This document shows positions 46,933-58,985 of a DNA stretch of 64,000 nt, piece after piece. The notes beneath the pieces are model-generated. The model did not search any database. It was not told the origin of the DNA and worked only from the letters and a program-made list of their open reading frames with translations. The stretch is from Petunia secreta. Taxonomy: Eukaryota; Streptophyta; Magnoliopsida; Solanales; Solanaceae. The position numbers were made by a program, and so were the translations under genes. Each line of letters opens with the position of its first letter. The first letter of the stretch is position 1. The DNA is taken from contig JARKIP010000023.1 of assembly GCA_029990175.1 (NCBI GenBank), positions 20,603,501-20,667,500 of the forward strand, in the 5' to 3' direction.

Positions 46933-47634
46933 CTTTTGCCAAACACATCAAGGATCACTCATTACTGCTCACGTGTCGTTTTATGATCAATTTTCCTTTG
47001 CCGATCAATCCTCTGGACGAGGAATTTTCCATCTCTACAATGTTTGCATTAAACAAATCTCTCCTTTGATTTGGAGGCTAGTAGTTATGATGCGGTGGAT
47101 CGCAGAAAAGGCTGGAGTGGAATTGACTCCGACATATTCTTTATTTTTACTCCCCAAGAGTTTACAAAGCGAGGGTAATGAAATCACAAAAATAGGGACA
47201 GAAGGCGTTGATTCACAAAATCGATCATGATCTTTGAAACTGGGATCAACACATCATTGTTATCCCAATATCTCAATTAGATACCCTCGGAACTCCTTTC
47301 CTTACAGAGAGACGGAATCCCACCTGTGAATATCTTACTTGTTCCTTCGATTCTAAGTTGCATAAATTTTGCTGAAAACCCTTTGTGTGCAGCTTAAAAA
47401 GTGGAATTCTAGCTCTTCCCTTCCATCAAGGAATGACTACCCTTGGTCTTATTGAAATCCACGGAAAAGCAAAGGACTTGGAAATACATTTCTTTTTAAT
47501 GAAAATTGAGAGCCAACAGCCAAGATAGGTCAATTTTAAATTTGTCAGCGAATTTGCTTGTAGTTTTTTAGCCTTTAGAGGAATTCTTCTCTTATCAGAC
47601 ATTAGGCAAACCAATAGAGAGTCGGCCAGTAAGA

Positions 47635-47639
<5 letters not shown>

Positions 47640-47665
<26 letters not shown>

Positions 47666-47729
47666 GGAGGAGGAGGAGGAGGAGGAGGAGGAGGAGAAGA
47701 AGAAAAAACCTAAGAAAAAGAGAAAAATA
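47640..47729 (+). other. 19 glutamate codons followed by a nuclear-localisation-like basic patch
   Basis: GAG is repeated 19 times (47640-47696), directly followed in the same frame by KKKKPKKKRKI (47697-47729), which contains the classical PKKKRK monopartite nuclear import pattern. The frame stays open to 47978. It belongs to the plus-strand accessory gene. A long minus-strand poly-Ser/Leu frame here is its shadow. Confidence 0.8.
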
Positions 47730-48475
47730 ACCCAATACCAAATCGATATAGAACAACTCAAGGCCAAAAGAGCGCAAAAGGGCGAGGAGGAGATGGCCAA
47801 GGAGGTTGAGGCAGTCAAAGAATTGAAGGTGGCCGAAACAGTTGTGGTGACCGTGGGAGTGAAGGAAATGGGTGCCCGAAACACCCGCGGATCCATCGTT
47901 GAACTTGCTTTAGAGGTGTCTTTGGTACGAAAGCGTAAACCAGATCGTCAAGCCAAATTGGATGAGATGGCGGTCTAATTGAAACTGTTGACGAGGATAT
48001 AATGGCTCTTTTGCACACTATGGTGGCCGAATATCAGCCTCTACTTATCGAAATCCTGTCAGAGATAGAGGCCAATCCAAAAAGGGCTACTATTGTTGTA
48101 AGCCCTGGGAGGTCTAACTTGCACAGGTAAAAAGGAGGCAACTCCTTCCCTGAATCGAGAGCTCGATCCCTCAAAATTCAAATTTGATCAGAACTCAGGT
48201 TCATCGTTCTATGCCTTTGAGCATGTTGAACTGATAGCCCCCTTCCAAGGGGAGAAGAGGCAACTGGCTGTGCCACCTTAAAACGAGCCCTTGAAACTGG
48301 TCAAGCTCCATATTGGACTATTACCATAATAGTCCCCGATTTAGTAGATTTGCTCAGGTCCCCAAGGCATACTACCAATTATTTCCACAACCTCGTAGGT
48401 CTGAGGGAGCGAGCCTCGATGGACCGATACAGGGACTTAATGCTTGTATCCCACATTATATTTTTCTCTCTTTGG

Positions 48476-48554
48476 GTAAGGATTGTACTCATGTCTTCAT
48501 TCAATCCTTCAATCATTTTATCTATCTATTTTTAAGCTCTATTTTGTTTTTCAG
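48476..48554 (+). other. probable intron in the antisense accessory gene
   Basis: GTAAGG donor, T-rich 3' part and TTTTTCAG acceptor, 79 bp, AT-rich relative to flanks. Coding-like charged sequence lies on both sides. Confidence 0.5.
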
Positions 48555-49183
48555 ACGACCATGATGACTATTGATTGGACAAAGAGGATCTGAGAACTTG
48601 AAGAGGAAGTCACATATCTTAGAAAGAGGCTCCATATGCTGTTGACTTGGGGAAACTCTTTTTTCAAAAATTTTAAATTCATTAAAGTCGAACAAGCTAA
48701 GTTGGTGGGGAAGTACAATGAGCTCGCGTAGGTCAAAGCCAATTAGGAGTCGGTGCTTGATAAGAAAATTTGAGGATTGTCTGAGCAACTCAAACTGAGG
48801 TAAGACATAGATACCGACTTCATTAAAAATATTTCCAGACTGAGATCGAATTAGATGCTCAAGAGAAGGTTATTCAAAATCTGGGAAGGATCTAAAATTG
48901 TGTAGTCGGAGAAAGCTTCACTTGTAGCCTCCAATGCGAGATTTGACTACCTAGATTAAGGCCTTGGAGTTGGACTTTAAGCTCCAAAATAAAACTTGGA
49001 AGACCAGTTTGATCAGAAAAGAGGGTAGATAATCTCTTAAATGAGACATGATCTCCTCAAAGAAATGGCTGAAAGGGAGGTCGATGTTGAGGTTGAATTG
49101 GAGGACACTATAGAGACTGTAAGGTTGGCCTGCGAAGACCTTGGGTTTCCTCTCGAATCCAAGGGCTACGATAAGGAAGATTA

Positions 49184-50349
49184 AGATGGCTCGGCGAGGA
49201 GGCCGGAAAAGAAAAGAACATAGATGAATAGCTCACCTCCCTTTATTTGTTCAACTGGCCACCACAGCTTCATCGTTCCCAACAACCTATAAGGTTTCTT
49301 TTTTCATGTCGCCTCTGCTAGACTTAGTTTTTATTATTTTGAATTTTTTTTTTTTTGCGGCTAAGTAGCCGGATATTAAATATTTCAGGCTTTAGAGCCT
49401 TTTAATGAATTTTACTCTCTATTTATTTCGAGTTTATTCATATGTTGGTATTTGAGATAGAATGATTTATCATTTAAAGTTCAACGAATGTGTTCGAACA
49501 CAAAAGTTTGTTTGGAAATTGAATGATTAAATTAAATCAAGTAAATCAGGCTTGTAGTCTTGTGATTACTTTCGAACACTTAGTACGGAAAACATTTACT
49601 TTAAAAAGTCTAAATTGGTCGTTCAAACTAGATTTATGATAAAATGCGCTGAGTGTTGAGGCACGAAAAATAGAAGTCATCTCATTATAATAAAATCAGA
49701 CATAATAGGGTGTTAAATACAATGAATATTTTCAGCCGCTATTGGCCGTTTTACATAGAAATACTTGGCCACTTACGTGCGCTTAAATACATATAATTTT
49801 TGGCCACTACTAAGTCGTTATTACAATGAGGTTCGAAACTGAAGGTCATGTGTTCGATTCAATTAAAGACGAACAGTCTGCAATGTGAGTGTTACTTCGA
49901 TTGTGTTTTTTTTATGAAGTCTCCAATGCAGAAAATCTTCAGTTGATCGTAGACAGTCCTCGGTGTTTGGGCATTGTCCAATTAACCGTTTGAGAAGCTT
50001 CTACCTCTCCTTCATCCCTCCCTCCCCCCGTGTTTGGGTGTGAAGTATGAAGAGCCAAACATTGAAAATTAATTTCTCGTTAAATTCCCTTCGGTCTACG
50101 TTCCTAAAAAAACGAAGCAAAGAAGGAAACGAGAGGTTGCCTTCAATATGAAGAGAACGTCAGAATGTTTAGTCAGACTTATCGAACAAGATTTTGGAGC
50201 GTTTGAGGCTCAAGTGTTTATTGGTGATTTTTTTCATCATTCAGTCTGACGTGTCCTATCATCTAAAACTGTTAGTACGAACAAAATAATAAATATACGA
50301 AAGTAAGAAATTAAGAAGGGAAGAATTTATGAAACTGTTTATTCAAAAA
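49184..50349. other. spacer between the convergent accessory gene and pol
   Basis: The left part is a 3' untranslated-like region with a GGCTTTAGAGCC palindrome near 49390. The rest is AT-rich with no supported coding. The plus-strand unit and the minus-strand pol converge here. Confidence 0.5.
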
Positions 50350-51480
50350 TAATATTTCTTGAGGTAAGCAATGTCCTGTTGAGTGGAAGTGACTTTGAGT
50401 TCATTGTCAACAACTGGTAAGTCCTCATTCCAAGTACCTTAGCAACTCAAAAGGGTCCTTCCCAATTGGCTCTAAGCTTGTTGTCATTATGCTCCCCTGG
50501 TCGGGGCATCTTTCTTCTAGGTACATAGTCACCCTTATTGAAACTTCAAAACTTGGGCTTCTTATTCAGTTAGTTCTCTGTTCTTTGATTTTGTGCTGCC
50601 TTCCGGACCAAATCTAGCTCCCTTCGACCTTCCAGCAAGTCTAATTCGATCATCAAAGCCTTATTGTTTGATTCTTTGGTGGAATGAGCGTACCGAAGAC
50701 TTGGTTCGCTCACTTCTACCAGAATCAAGGCTTCTGGTCCATAGGCAAAGGAAAAAGGAGTTTTCCCAATGCTATGTTTTACCGTTGTTTGATGAGCCCA
50801 TAGCACGCTAGAAAGCTCCTTCGGCCATTTTCCATTATTATTTTCCAACCTCTTCTTCAAGTACTCTATAATCGACTTGTTGGCAGACTTAGCTTGCACG
50901 TTTGACTTGGGTGATAAGGCGTTGATGCAATCCTCTTAATCCTCCATTTTTCAAAGAACTCGGAGACTTTTGCACTGATGAACTGTTGGTCATTGTCGCA
51001 AGTTATCTCCTAAGGCACTCTAAAGCGGCATATGATATTTTTCCAAATAAAATCAATCACTTCTTTCTCCCTCGTTTTGGAACGTGCACTTGCTTCCACC
51101 CACTTAGAAAAATAGTCAGTTAAAACTAGCAAAACGTGTACCTTACCGGGCGCAGTTGGAAGCGGCCCGAATATATTTATCCCTCACTTTATAAATGACC
51201 ATGATGATGTGACCGAATGAAGTGGCTTAGCTTGTTAATGGAGAAGGTGTCTGTGGCGTTGACACTTTTCGCATTTTTGGTCGAAAGCCCTTGCATCCTT
51301 CCCTATTTCTGGCTAGTAGTAGCCAGCCCTGATCAGCTTTTGAATTAATGACTAGTTCCCGGCATGGTTGCCACGCTCTCCCTCGTGGACTTCTCTTTTA
51401 GCATAGTCAATTTATCCAGAACTCAAGAACTTTGTTAACGGACCACTGTACGTTCGTCTTTGGGTTCGTTTTTCAAAAAG
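50350..51480 (-). pseudogene. Tat-type integrase, decayed
   Basis: On minus, the zinc-binding and core regions are in pieces, with a WVEASARSKTRE-like stretch near 51090 and CDNDQQFISAKVSEFFEKW near 50965 (second catalytic Asp region). A clear C-terminal part lies at 50570-50899: SIIEYLKKRLENNNGKWPKE, LWAHQTTVKHSIGKTPFSFA and YGPEALILVEV. The tail with YVPRRKMPRPGEH and KLRANWEGPF runs to about 50370. Stops are present throughout. Confidence 0.85.
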
Positions 51481-51831
51481 GCAGTAGCGATTAGCTTAAA
51501 CCTTTAGCTTCCAGGCTACCTTCTTGTCATTGGGAAGAGTACCTACCAGCATGTAAGAAATAAACTCGTTCCCCCAATCCCAAATATTTTGAATCATATT
51601 TACCTCATTTTAGATCCAATCAATAACTGAATCGAATAGATGGACGACCATAAATTCAATAGAGTTCGATAATTCGGCCGCTGAACCAAGATTGGGTAGG
51701 GCGTCCATTTCGATGTTTTTCTCTCTTGGGATTTGCATTAGCTTCCACTCCTGAAAATGAGTTTGAAAATTTTCTACCTTTGCCAAAAATTGTTACATCC
51801 ATGGCTCCCGAGCGATGAAATCTCCTTGGAT

Positions 51832-53455
51832 TTAACTTACTACAAGTTGTGAGTCACTTTTGAGTTCAAGTTTTTCAACTTTTATCTCTTTAACTAACTC
51901 AAGTCCTATAAATGCCGCCTCATATTCGGCCTTATTATTAGTGGCAACATGCAATTTAATGGCATGTATTAACTTCTCACATGTCGAGGCCACGAGCACA
52001 TTGCCAAGCCCAGTCTCCTTTGCGTTAGAGGAATCGTCCGTATAGAGGGTCCAAATTCCTAGGTCTGGGGTCTTCATCAAAATTTCTTCTTTCTTTGCCT
52101 CCGATAGGATTTTTATGCTGAAATAAGCCACGAAGCATGCTAAAACTTGTTACTTGATGGCGCTGCGAGGTTGATAGTTGATGTCGCACTTGCTCAACTC
52201 GACCGCCAATCTAGCTAACCTTCCGGACAATTTCTGGTGCAAAATTCTAGGGAGAGGGAAAGTGGAGAATGGCATTGAAAATATGACTTTAGTTTTTGTG
52301 CTGCTATTACAAGTGCAAGCACCAATTTTTCTAAGTTTGTACATCTAGTTACTGCACCAAGTAAGATTTTACTAGCGTAATAAATAGGATATTGTTTACT
52401 TTCATCCTCCCTGATGAGGACTACACTCACGACCACTTTTGAGATGGCAAGGTAAACAAGCAATACCTCCCCATCCACTGGCTTTGAAAGAAGCAGAGGA
52501 TTTGATAGGTAATGCTCCAACTCCTTCAAGGCCTGCTAACACTCTGGTGTCCACTCAAAATCTATGTTCTTATTTAGAACGGAGAAGAATGTGTGACACT
52601 ATTCGAATGATCTAGAGATGAACCTGTTAAGATATGCAACTTAACCGGACAACTTTTGTATGTCCTTAATCTTGGTCAACACATCTACAATTTGTTTTAT
52701 ACCTTGATCTTGTCTGAGTTAGCTTCAATCCCTCTCTTTGACACGATGAAACCTAAGAACTTGCCCGATTCGACTCCGAACGTACACTTTTCCAGGTTCA
52801 GCTTCATTTTGAATTGCCAAAGGCTCGCGAATGTTTCTCTTAAAAGATCTAAGTGATCATTGCTTTTAATGACTTGACCAACATGTCATCGATATTTCCA
52901 TTGTCTTTCGAATTAAACCTTTGAACATTCAGGTGACCAATCGTTGATAAGTTTGCTCGGGCATTCTTGAGTCCGAAAGACATGACCTTATAACAGTAAG
53001 TCTCCATATCTGTGATAAGGAAAATTTTCTCCTGATCGTTTGGTTCTATCAAATTTAGTTGTATCCTGTATAAGCATCTAAGAAACTCAAGAACTCGTGA
53101 CCTGCCGTTGAATCGATCAACCGGTCGATGTGCGGAAGTGGGAAACAGTCTTTCGCACAGGCTTTGTTCAAGTCGGTATAGTCTACACATAGTCTCCATT
53201 TACCGTTCTTCTTCTGTACTACGACCGTATTAGCTAACAACTCAGGATATTTCACTTATTGAATAAACCCATTGCTGAGCAATCTAGTAACTTCTTCACC
53301 GATAACCTTTTTTTTAAGCTACTGTTTGGCTGCTTCTTTTGCCTCATCGACCGGTGAGCATGATTAATATTCAACTTATGCATCGATATTTCTGGATCTA
53401 TTTCAGCCATGTCCACATGGGACCAAGCAAATAAATCTGAGTTTGCTTTCAAGAA
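51832..53455 (-). pseudogene. Tat-type reverse transcriptase and RNase H, decayed
   Basis: From high to low coordinates: SDLFAWSHVDMAEIDPEIS (53452-53252), then KNGKWRLCVDYTDLNKACAK and FPLPHIDRLIDSTAGHEFLS (53255-53055). A frame change leads to TDMETYCYKVMSFGLKNA and NIDDMLVKSLKA (53199-52849), where the catalytic YIDD has become NIDD. The connection and first RNase H include YLAISKVVVSVVLIRED and PIYYASKIL (52529-52215). The second RNase H-like domain is at 52131-51832 with WTLYTDDSSNAKETGLG, NNKAEYEAAFIGLEL and LKSDSQLVV. A second RNase H is characteristic of the Tat lineage. Confidence 0.9.
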
Positions 53456-53778
53456 TGAAATAATATTTGCTTTTGATTTGGGACTAGTTCTGAACCAACA
53501 TAAACCTTACGATCTAGTAAGTCTTCAAACAATATAACATCCTCTAACTCTTCTATGGTTGAATCTCTAGCTTTCAGCTTATCCGGTTCTCTTATACATG
53601 CTGGAATCTTGGCGAACTTCTTCTCACTTGGCTCAAAATTTCTTCAAGAAGTTTTTTTGGCCAAAGACGCTGATTTTTGTGATTGCTATTTGGTGGCATC
53701 TGGGACGACTCCGCTCTTAAGATCCACGGAACAACATTCACGAGCGATTCATCGCTCTTCTCTAATTTCATATATTCT

Positions 53779-54108
53779 TTATAGAGTCGAAAACTTAACA
53801 ACTTGATACAAGGTCGATAGCACCGTGCCTATCGAATGAATCCAAGGCCTGCCTAGAATAACGTTGTAAGTCATGTCTCCACCCAGAACTTGGAAAATTG
53901 TCTCCTTTTCTATGCCTTCTGCGTACCTCTTCAGTGTAAGCTCACCCAAAGTCTTCTCGCTCGAAATGTTGAATCCGGAGAGCACAGTTGACTTTGGTAC
54001 AATCGTATTTGAAAATTGTATCAGCTCCACCATCTTAGATTTGATAATGTTAATGGAACTTCCTGCATTAACAAGTACTCGTCTGATATCTGATTCATCG
54101 ATTCTCAT
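53779..54108 (-). pseudogene. Tat-type protease, active site lost
   Basis: An open piece with VLVNAGSSINIIKSKMVEL, where the usual catalytic Asp-Thr/Ser-Gly is changed to Asn-Ala-Gly. It is followed by GDMTYNVILGRPWIHSIGTV, the conserved end of the domain. The enzyme would be inactive. Confidence 0.85.
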
Positions 54109-54599
54109 TATAATTACAAGGCGTCATGATGAGGAAACAGTTTTCTATCAAAATCAGCTTCTCCGAACACGATTTTATCTCCGACGCTGTCTCGTGCCCA
54201 TTTCTTATGAGTGATGGACACTTTGGCATATTTTTTAGTGGAGGTAAAATTCACTCTGATAACCTCAGATCCTCCGAAAATGACATTTTCCTTCCTCCCC
54301 GGGGTAGGAGGCTTTGGAGGCTGGTCCCCTCTCTCTTCTTGTTAAAAGTCTGTCTGCCCTTCTTAGTTAACAAGTCCTGCAATTCTCCTCTCTAAAGCAA
54401 ATGATACACTTCATAACGTAGTGTCTTATAATCATCTGTCGCATGGCTATGGTCGCCATGGAACTCATACCTCAGATCTGGATCTCTCGTGCCCAGATTA
54501 GTCTTCATCCCATTTACGAATTTTAGTTGCTTTATCACCCATCGATCTATAAACATTTATCAACTCGGACATTGTTACATTGAATTTATACTTCGATAT

Positions 54600-55698
54600 C
54601 CTAGGAAGCAGTAGATACTTCGCACCAAATAGGACCTGACGTCTCCCTCTTGACTGGACTTCTATAATCTCTACTGTCGTTTCCCTGACCTATCCGACAA
54701 GGGAAACCATAAGGCTCAAAGCGAGCTTTGTGATTTCGCCTATCCGTATCAACTCTCTGTGAAGATTCTAGGCGGCTGTTGTGCTGGTTACTATATTCTA
54801 ACATCCGCTTTTTCGAGGACACTCGTGTAATCTTTCCTTCAATCTTCTACAAGTCATTGAGATAATTCTATTCAGATTATTGGCGAATGCTAAGGTTGCC
54901 CATCTCTCTTCGATAAAAGGTAAAGTCATTATTTTTTTTCTAGAACCGATCCATAAATTCTTTTATCGTTTCATTCTGTCATTGCTTAATACCAAGTACG
55001 TCTTTGACTCTTCTTTCAAGCTTTTGAGCCCCCGTATGTGCTCTAATGAAATGTTTTTCCATCTCATCGAACGGCTCGATTGACCTCTTGGGAAGTAAAG
55101 TATGCCAAGTCAACACCCCTTTGGTGGGCGTCTATGCTAACTTCTTAGAACACACCAAATAAATCTCCTCATCCATAAGATCGTTTCCCTTGACCGCCGT
55201 GACAAATATGACGATATGATAATGGGATCAGTCGTTCGATCATACTTCGAGATGTTCTCCGGCAATTTGAACTTCTTCGGTATCAATAAGGGAGCAATGC
55301 TCGCCTTGTACGCCTAATATGTGAACTTCTTAATGTCTATCATTTTTTGTTAATTTTAGTACCCTCGGAAGCTTTTCCATAATCGTCATCATTTTCTTAA
55401 ACCTTTTATCCATTGATTCTTTGAGTGAAGTTATCTCTCCAGAATCTGCCACCATGGCAGCTGGAGCTCCCATAGCCACAACAGCCTTACTGGATCCTTC
55501 GGATCCGACTCTCGCTATAGGTCCCCCTATTACTGTACCCTGAGGAACATAGGTCGGAGTGGCTACGATGAGTGGCGTAGGAAGGAAATGGACTCTTTGA
55601 TTAATAGAGTCGGACAGAGTTGCCAATTGTGCACTTACTCCCTCATTTATACTTTCCTGATCAACGAAAAACCTTTTCTGCTCCTTACTAAAATCCAT
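54600..55698 (-). pseudogene. Tat-type gag, decayed
   Basis: The N-terminal piece 55330-55698 starts MDFSKEQKRFFVDQESINEG and contains a coiled-coil-like SLKESMDKRFKKMMTIMEKL. Further along minus, broken pieces match the retrotransposon gag core: WHTLLPKRSIEPFDEMEKHF, RRVKDVLGIKQ and NETIKEFMDRF (about 55110-54940). A last open piece lies at 54601-54822. Stops and small deletions break it. Confidence 0.75.
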
Positions 55699-56006
55699 AA
55701 GATAAAGATTCTATTCGGTGGACCCTGAATCAGTCGCTACCCTTTTCTATATTTATGGGCCCTTGGCGAATTCTGCTCTTAACCGGCTAAAGTATGGACC
55801 GAAGTTTGACCTATTCCTCTATTTTGGATTTTACTGGTTGCATGTTGAGTTTCTAGAACAAGACCACCGTCGACCACAACGGCTAGGAGTCTGGGTGCAT
55901 TTGCGTTATATGCCATTTCACACAAATGAAAAGCAAGTAGATTTAAACAAGGAGCCGTATATCTTGGAATTAACAGATTGCCTGAGTTCGATCATGGGTG
56001 CAAAAT

Positions 56007-56769
56007 TATATTCCCTAAAACTTGTTTTTAGGCCAGACAATTAAATTTGTTGTTTTAAAGGCACAATCGATCCTTTTATATCAAGATAGTAGGCGTGTTG
56101 TATTCAAATCTTCCATTCTTAGACTAATCGATAAGCAACTAATGAAGTACTAGTTGAATGACAATAATCAATGCGAAGTAATGAAATAACAATTATAGTA
56201 TAAAGAAGCAATACAGAAAAGGAAATGGTAATCTTATTGAATAGGCAGTGTATGCTCCAACGGTAGCCTTAACGTGATCGACCACAAGAGCAAAGCAACT
56301 ATGATGACAACGATGGAAGCGAGTATGAGCTATTGTAGTATGTTGTGTTATATGAGAGTCTGAGGGGTACAAATGAGGGGATGAAGATCTATTTATAACT
56401 ATAAAGTCGTAGTCTAGTGCAAAAAAACCCAATCCCCCACGTCTCTCAATAGGTGGATAGTTATGTTAGACGTGATAAAGCTTATCCCCTTAAATTTCGG
56501 AGGTCGTTGGAGCTGAGAGCTTGTCTGCTTGATTGTCCATTTTGGCCTCCTTCGGAGTCTGATTTTTCGGATGGGAACTCGATGAGTTGAGTCCGATTTT
56601 AATCAATCATCTGTCCGAGCTAGGCTGAATTCATCCAGCTCTGATGGATGATGTCTGGTTGAACTTATCACTTTTAGCTAAGTCGTGTCCTGTCTGTGAA
56701 ATTTACTCTAAGCTTGTCACATCATCGGATACTTGGAAACACGTTTCCGATCTGATTTTGGGCGATACA
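56007..56769 (-). repeat. 5' LTR of Tat-type element
   Basis: Homologous to 40116-40830 along its length but with many differences and short indels, indicating an older insertion than the copia element at 7887 or the nested element. The inner start shows TA instead of TG at its plus-left edge. No certain primer site adjoins it. Confidence 0.88.
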
Positions 56770-57720
56770 TTATCCCTTTTTATTTTTATTTATTTTTTGG
56801 TTTTTGATAAGCCAATACTTAAAGACCATTGTTTTGAACTACAAAAATTGTTCTTTCCCTATCTGATCAATAAGGTTGCAGGTAGAGTTTATACTATTGT
56901 ATGGACTATACGAGAATTGTTCTACCATTTAAATATGCTTTCAAGATTAGGAAAAGGACAAAAACGACAAAAGGGTTATTATAAAAACAGGGCAGAAAAC
57001 TCCATAACCTGTTCGCATTATATTGTTCAATGAAACAGGACATGCTTAAAAAAAGTAAAGCAGACTTAGCGAAATGCTGTCAACATTTGGACATAAGTAC
57101 TTCATGTTTCAGAAAGCGTATTTGCATTTTTGCCAATTTAGACTAAAGTTTCTTCTAAACACGCCACGTTACATTTTGGATTTGAGTTATTCTTTGTTTA
57201 TTGATTAAACAGCATCTAACCTAATAGGAATTTCAATAAAGTAATTGGTAGCACGACTTATGTGTAGATTAGAAATGTCAAATTTTATATCTTACCCTTA
57301 AATTTCGGTGGTGGGTCCCATGTCCCGATCTTTATTTCTTTTCCTCATTATTAACAAGCAAATTAAGAACTATCCATGAAAAAACAATATAATGAACATC
57401 ATTACACAATTCTAATCATGATGTAATCAATTTAAAATGAGTAGTCATCTGATCGATCACAAGGATATTTTTACCAGGGGAAGTAGCCTCTTGAAAAAAA
57501 TTAAGGGCTGTCGGTTGCAGCTCAAGTTATCAAGGTATAAGTAATGCAATGATTAGTAATATAACTATTAATAACACAGGTATTGTAATGTATATATTAG
57601 CAATGCGTAAATTAGTAATATATGTGTTAGTTATGGGGAACTAATAATGTAGGGATAAGTAATGGATGGACAGTAATATATGGAGTATTTCTTGCTGAAT
57701 TATTGCTATATGACAAATTA
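56770..57720. other. non-coding stretch right of the Tat element
   Basis: No gene supported. From about 57505 it resembles the left end of a MITE (see 57505-58160). Confidence 0.4.
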
Positions 57721-58160
57721 CTACTTCCGTTCCACTTTAGATGAACCCATTTGACTTTGCACGGAGTTTAATAAAGAAGGGAAGATTTTTGAAAATTGTG
57801 GTCTAAAATAAGTTATAAATATTTGTGTGGCTACAGATCATCTAGGGATGAGTAAAAATAAAAATTTATTTCCAAATTTAGAAAGAGCTCATTCTTTTTT
57901 AAACAGACTAAAAAGAAAATAGGTTCATCCTTTTTTAAACAGAGGGAGTAACATACATTGTATAATTTAAAATATTTATTTATTTTTTAAACAAATTTTT
58001 CTAAAAAATATTCTTACTATTAAGAGAGTTAGTTTAACTATTTTTAATTTTAATACATAAATTATTAATACCTACATTAATGTATAATTTTGCGCCTAAC
58101 TTATACAAGTATTATTAATTATATAAGGTAACAATAAGCAACCAAACGTTGCAATAAATT
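57505..58160. mobile_element. possible MITE interrupted by a Stowaway element
   Basis: The left part (GGTTGCAG, then AAGGTATAAGTAATGCAATG and many TTAGTAATAT units) and the right part (ACTTATACAAGTATTATTAATTATATAAGG, CCAAACGTTGC) are roughly inverted to each other. Their GGTATAAGTAAT vocabulary is like a common AT-rich plant MITE that begins with a TTTGGTA-type end. Ends are not precise. Confidence 0.4.
57721..57948. mobile_element. Stowaway-type (Tc1/mariner) MITE, 228 bp
   Basis: The left end CTACTTCCGTTCCACTTTAG and the right end AACAGAGGGAG form inverted repeats of the CTCCCTCCGT class. Inner GATGAACC and GGTTCATC are exact inverted copies. The element is bounded by TA on both sides (57719-57720 and 57949-57950). 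Confidence 0.88.
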
Positions 58161-58985
58161 AATGCGGTTGGCCAGAACTTGTTGCACCGGACTTTTTTAA
58201 TCATCTTATAACTAGCTGCTAACAAGTCGTGTTTGTTCATTTTAATATAATCGTTTATGTAAACGATAGGGAATGAGTAAAGTTATTAAGAGCTGCGGCA
58301 ACATGCAATGCTTACTAAGAATTTGATTCCCTCTTGTTGACGCACAAATTCTTGATTTTGTGGTTAGGGACCAGAAAGTTGTTAGTCCTTAAAAAGCCAG
58401 GAAAAATAGTGTGAAACAGGTTTCTTGGTTTCTATTGTTTTTTCCACAGTTTTTCTATATATTTCTTCAGAACAGAATTTGTGGTTGAAAGCGACAGACA
58501 TGTGCAACCGCTAAAGAGTTCAGGCAAATCTGGGGTCTTTTCTCCAACTTCTTAATTAGCTTTCATCTTATCATTAATTCTTAAAGAATGGTTAGGAACA
58601 CAAAACGACGTAAATTTTTGAAAAGATAAACCAAGTTCTTCTTTAACATTATTTAGTAGCTTAGTTAGAATGAGGTCAAAGAGAGAGGTGCTAACAACCT
58701 CAATCCTCTTATGGTTTTGGTAGAGCTAAGGAATAATCAACTTTTGATTTTCTACTTTTTGTGGACGATCAACTCTTGATCAATTATTAATTATCCAATC
58801 AAAAGAATCAAATGAAATTTGTCAACATATGCCGTTTTATTTTATAAACACCGAAATTTGATTTCTGTACCAGCACTTTTTATCTTATTATGATTATGAA
58901 GTCAGCTAATGAACATAAAACAAATATAAAAACCAAGGAAGCTTTTTAGGCAATGGGGAAGAAAATAGAGAAGACGAGAGAGTTC
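58161..58985. other. AT-rich non-coding stretch
   Basis: No gene, RNA gene or terminus recognised. Confidence 0.4.

Larger units (their letters stand above)
41187..49183 (+). pseudogene. antisense accessory gene of Tat-type element, split by a nested LTR element
   Basis: A first part (41187-41560, with NAKVSPNKTGQNHIKRN, VICTITPGFIEWI and VVEVIFPPTSM) continues after the nested element at 46933 (AKHIKDHS-type start, then MRWIAEKAGVELTPTYSLF). Next come an acidic-basic segment (47583-47978), an intron-like interval 48476-48554 with GTAAGG donor and TTTTTCAG acceptor, and a coiled-coil-rich end (48555-49183) finishing KGYDKED and a stop. Many frameshifts occur. The same architecture is seen in the 3228-4972 remnant. 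Function is unknown; the basic patch suggests nuclear location. It is transcribed, if at all, against gag-pol. Confidence 0.6.
40116..56769 (-). mobile_element. Tat-lineage Ty3/gypsy retrotransposon with opposite-strand accessory gene, ~16.7 kb including nested element
   Basis: The LTRs at 40116-40830 and 56007-56769 are clearly homologous but well diverged. In the minus direction the order is 5' LTR (56769 to 56007), gag, protease, reverse transcriptase, RNase H, integrase, spacer, then an accessory gene encoded on plus, then 3' LTR (40830 to 40116). Each LTR starts TGTAT on minus and the 3' one is preceded by a purine-rich GGAGGAGCTATC. An extra gene between integrase and 3' LTR in antisense orientation is a known feature of some plant Tat elements. 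No matching target duplication was found. A 5.4-kb LTR element interrupts the accessory gene; without it the element is about 11.3 kb. Confidence 0.88.

Noticed and set aside
47426..47896. 156-codon minus-strand frame rich in Ser and Leu
   Set aside because: It is the complement of the GAG repeat of the plus-strand accessory gene; its composition is fully explained by that repeat.
49830..49900. B-box-like TGTTCGATTCAA, possible tRNA or SINE
   Set aside because: No A box at the right spacing, no cloverleaf and no flanking duplication.
55718..56044. 108-codon plus-strand frame
   Set aside because: It lies across the leader and LTR edge of the minus-strand Tat element; there is no protein-family signal.
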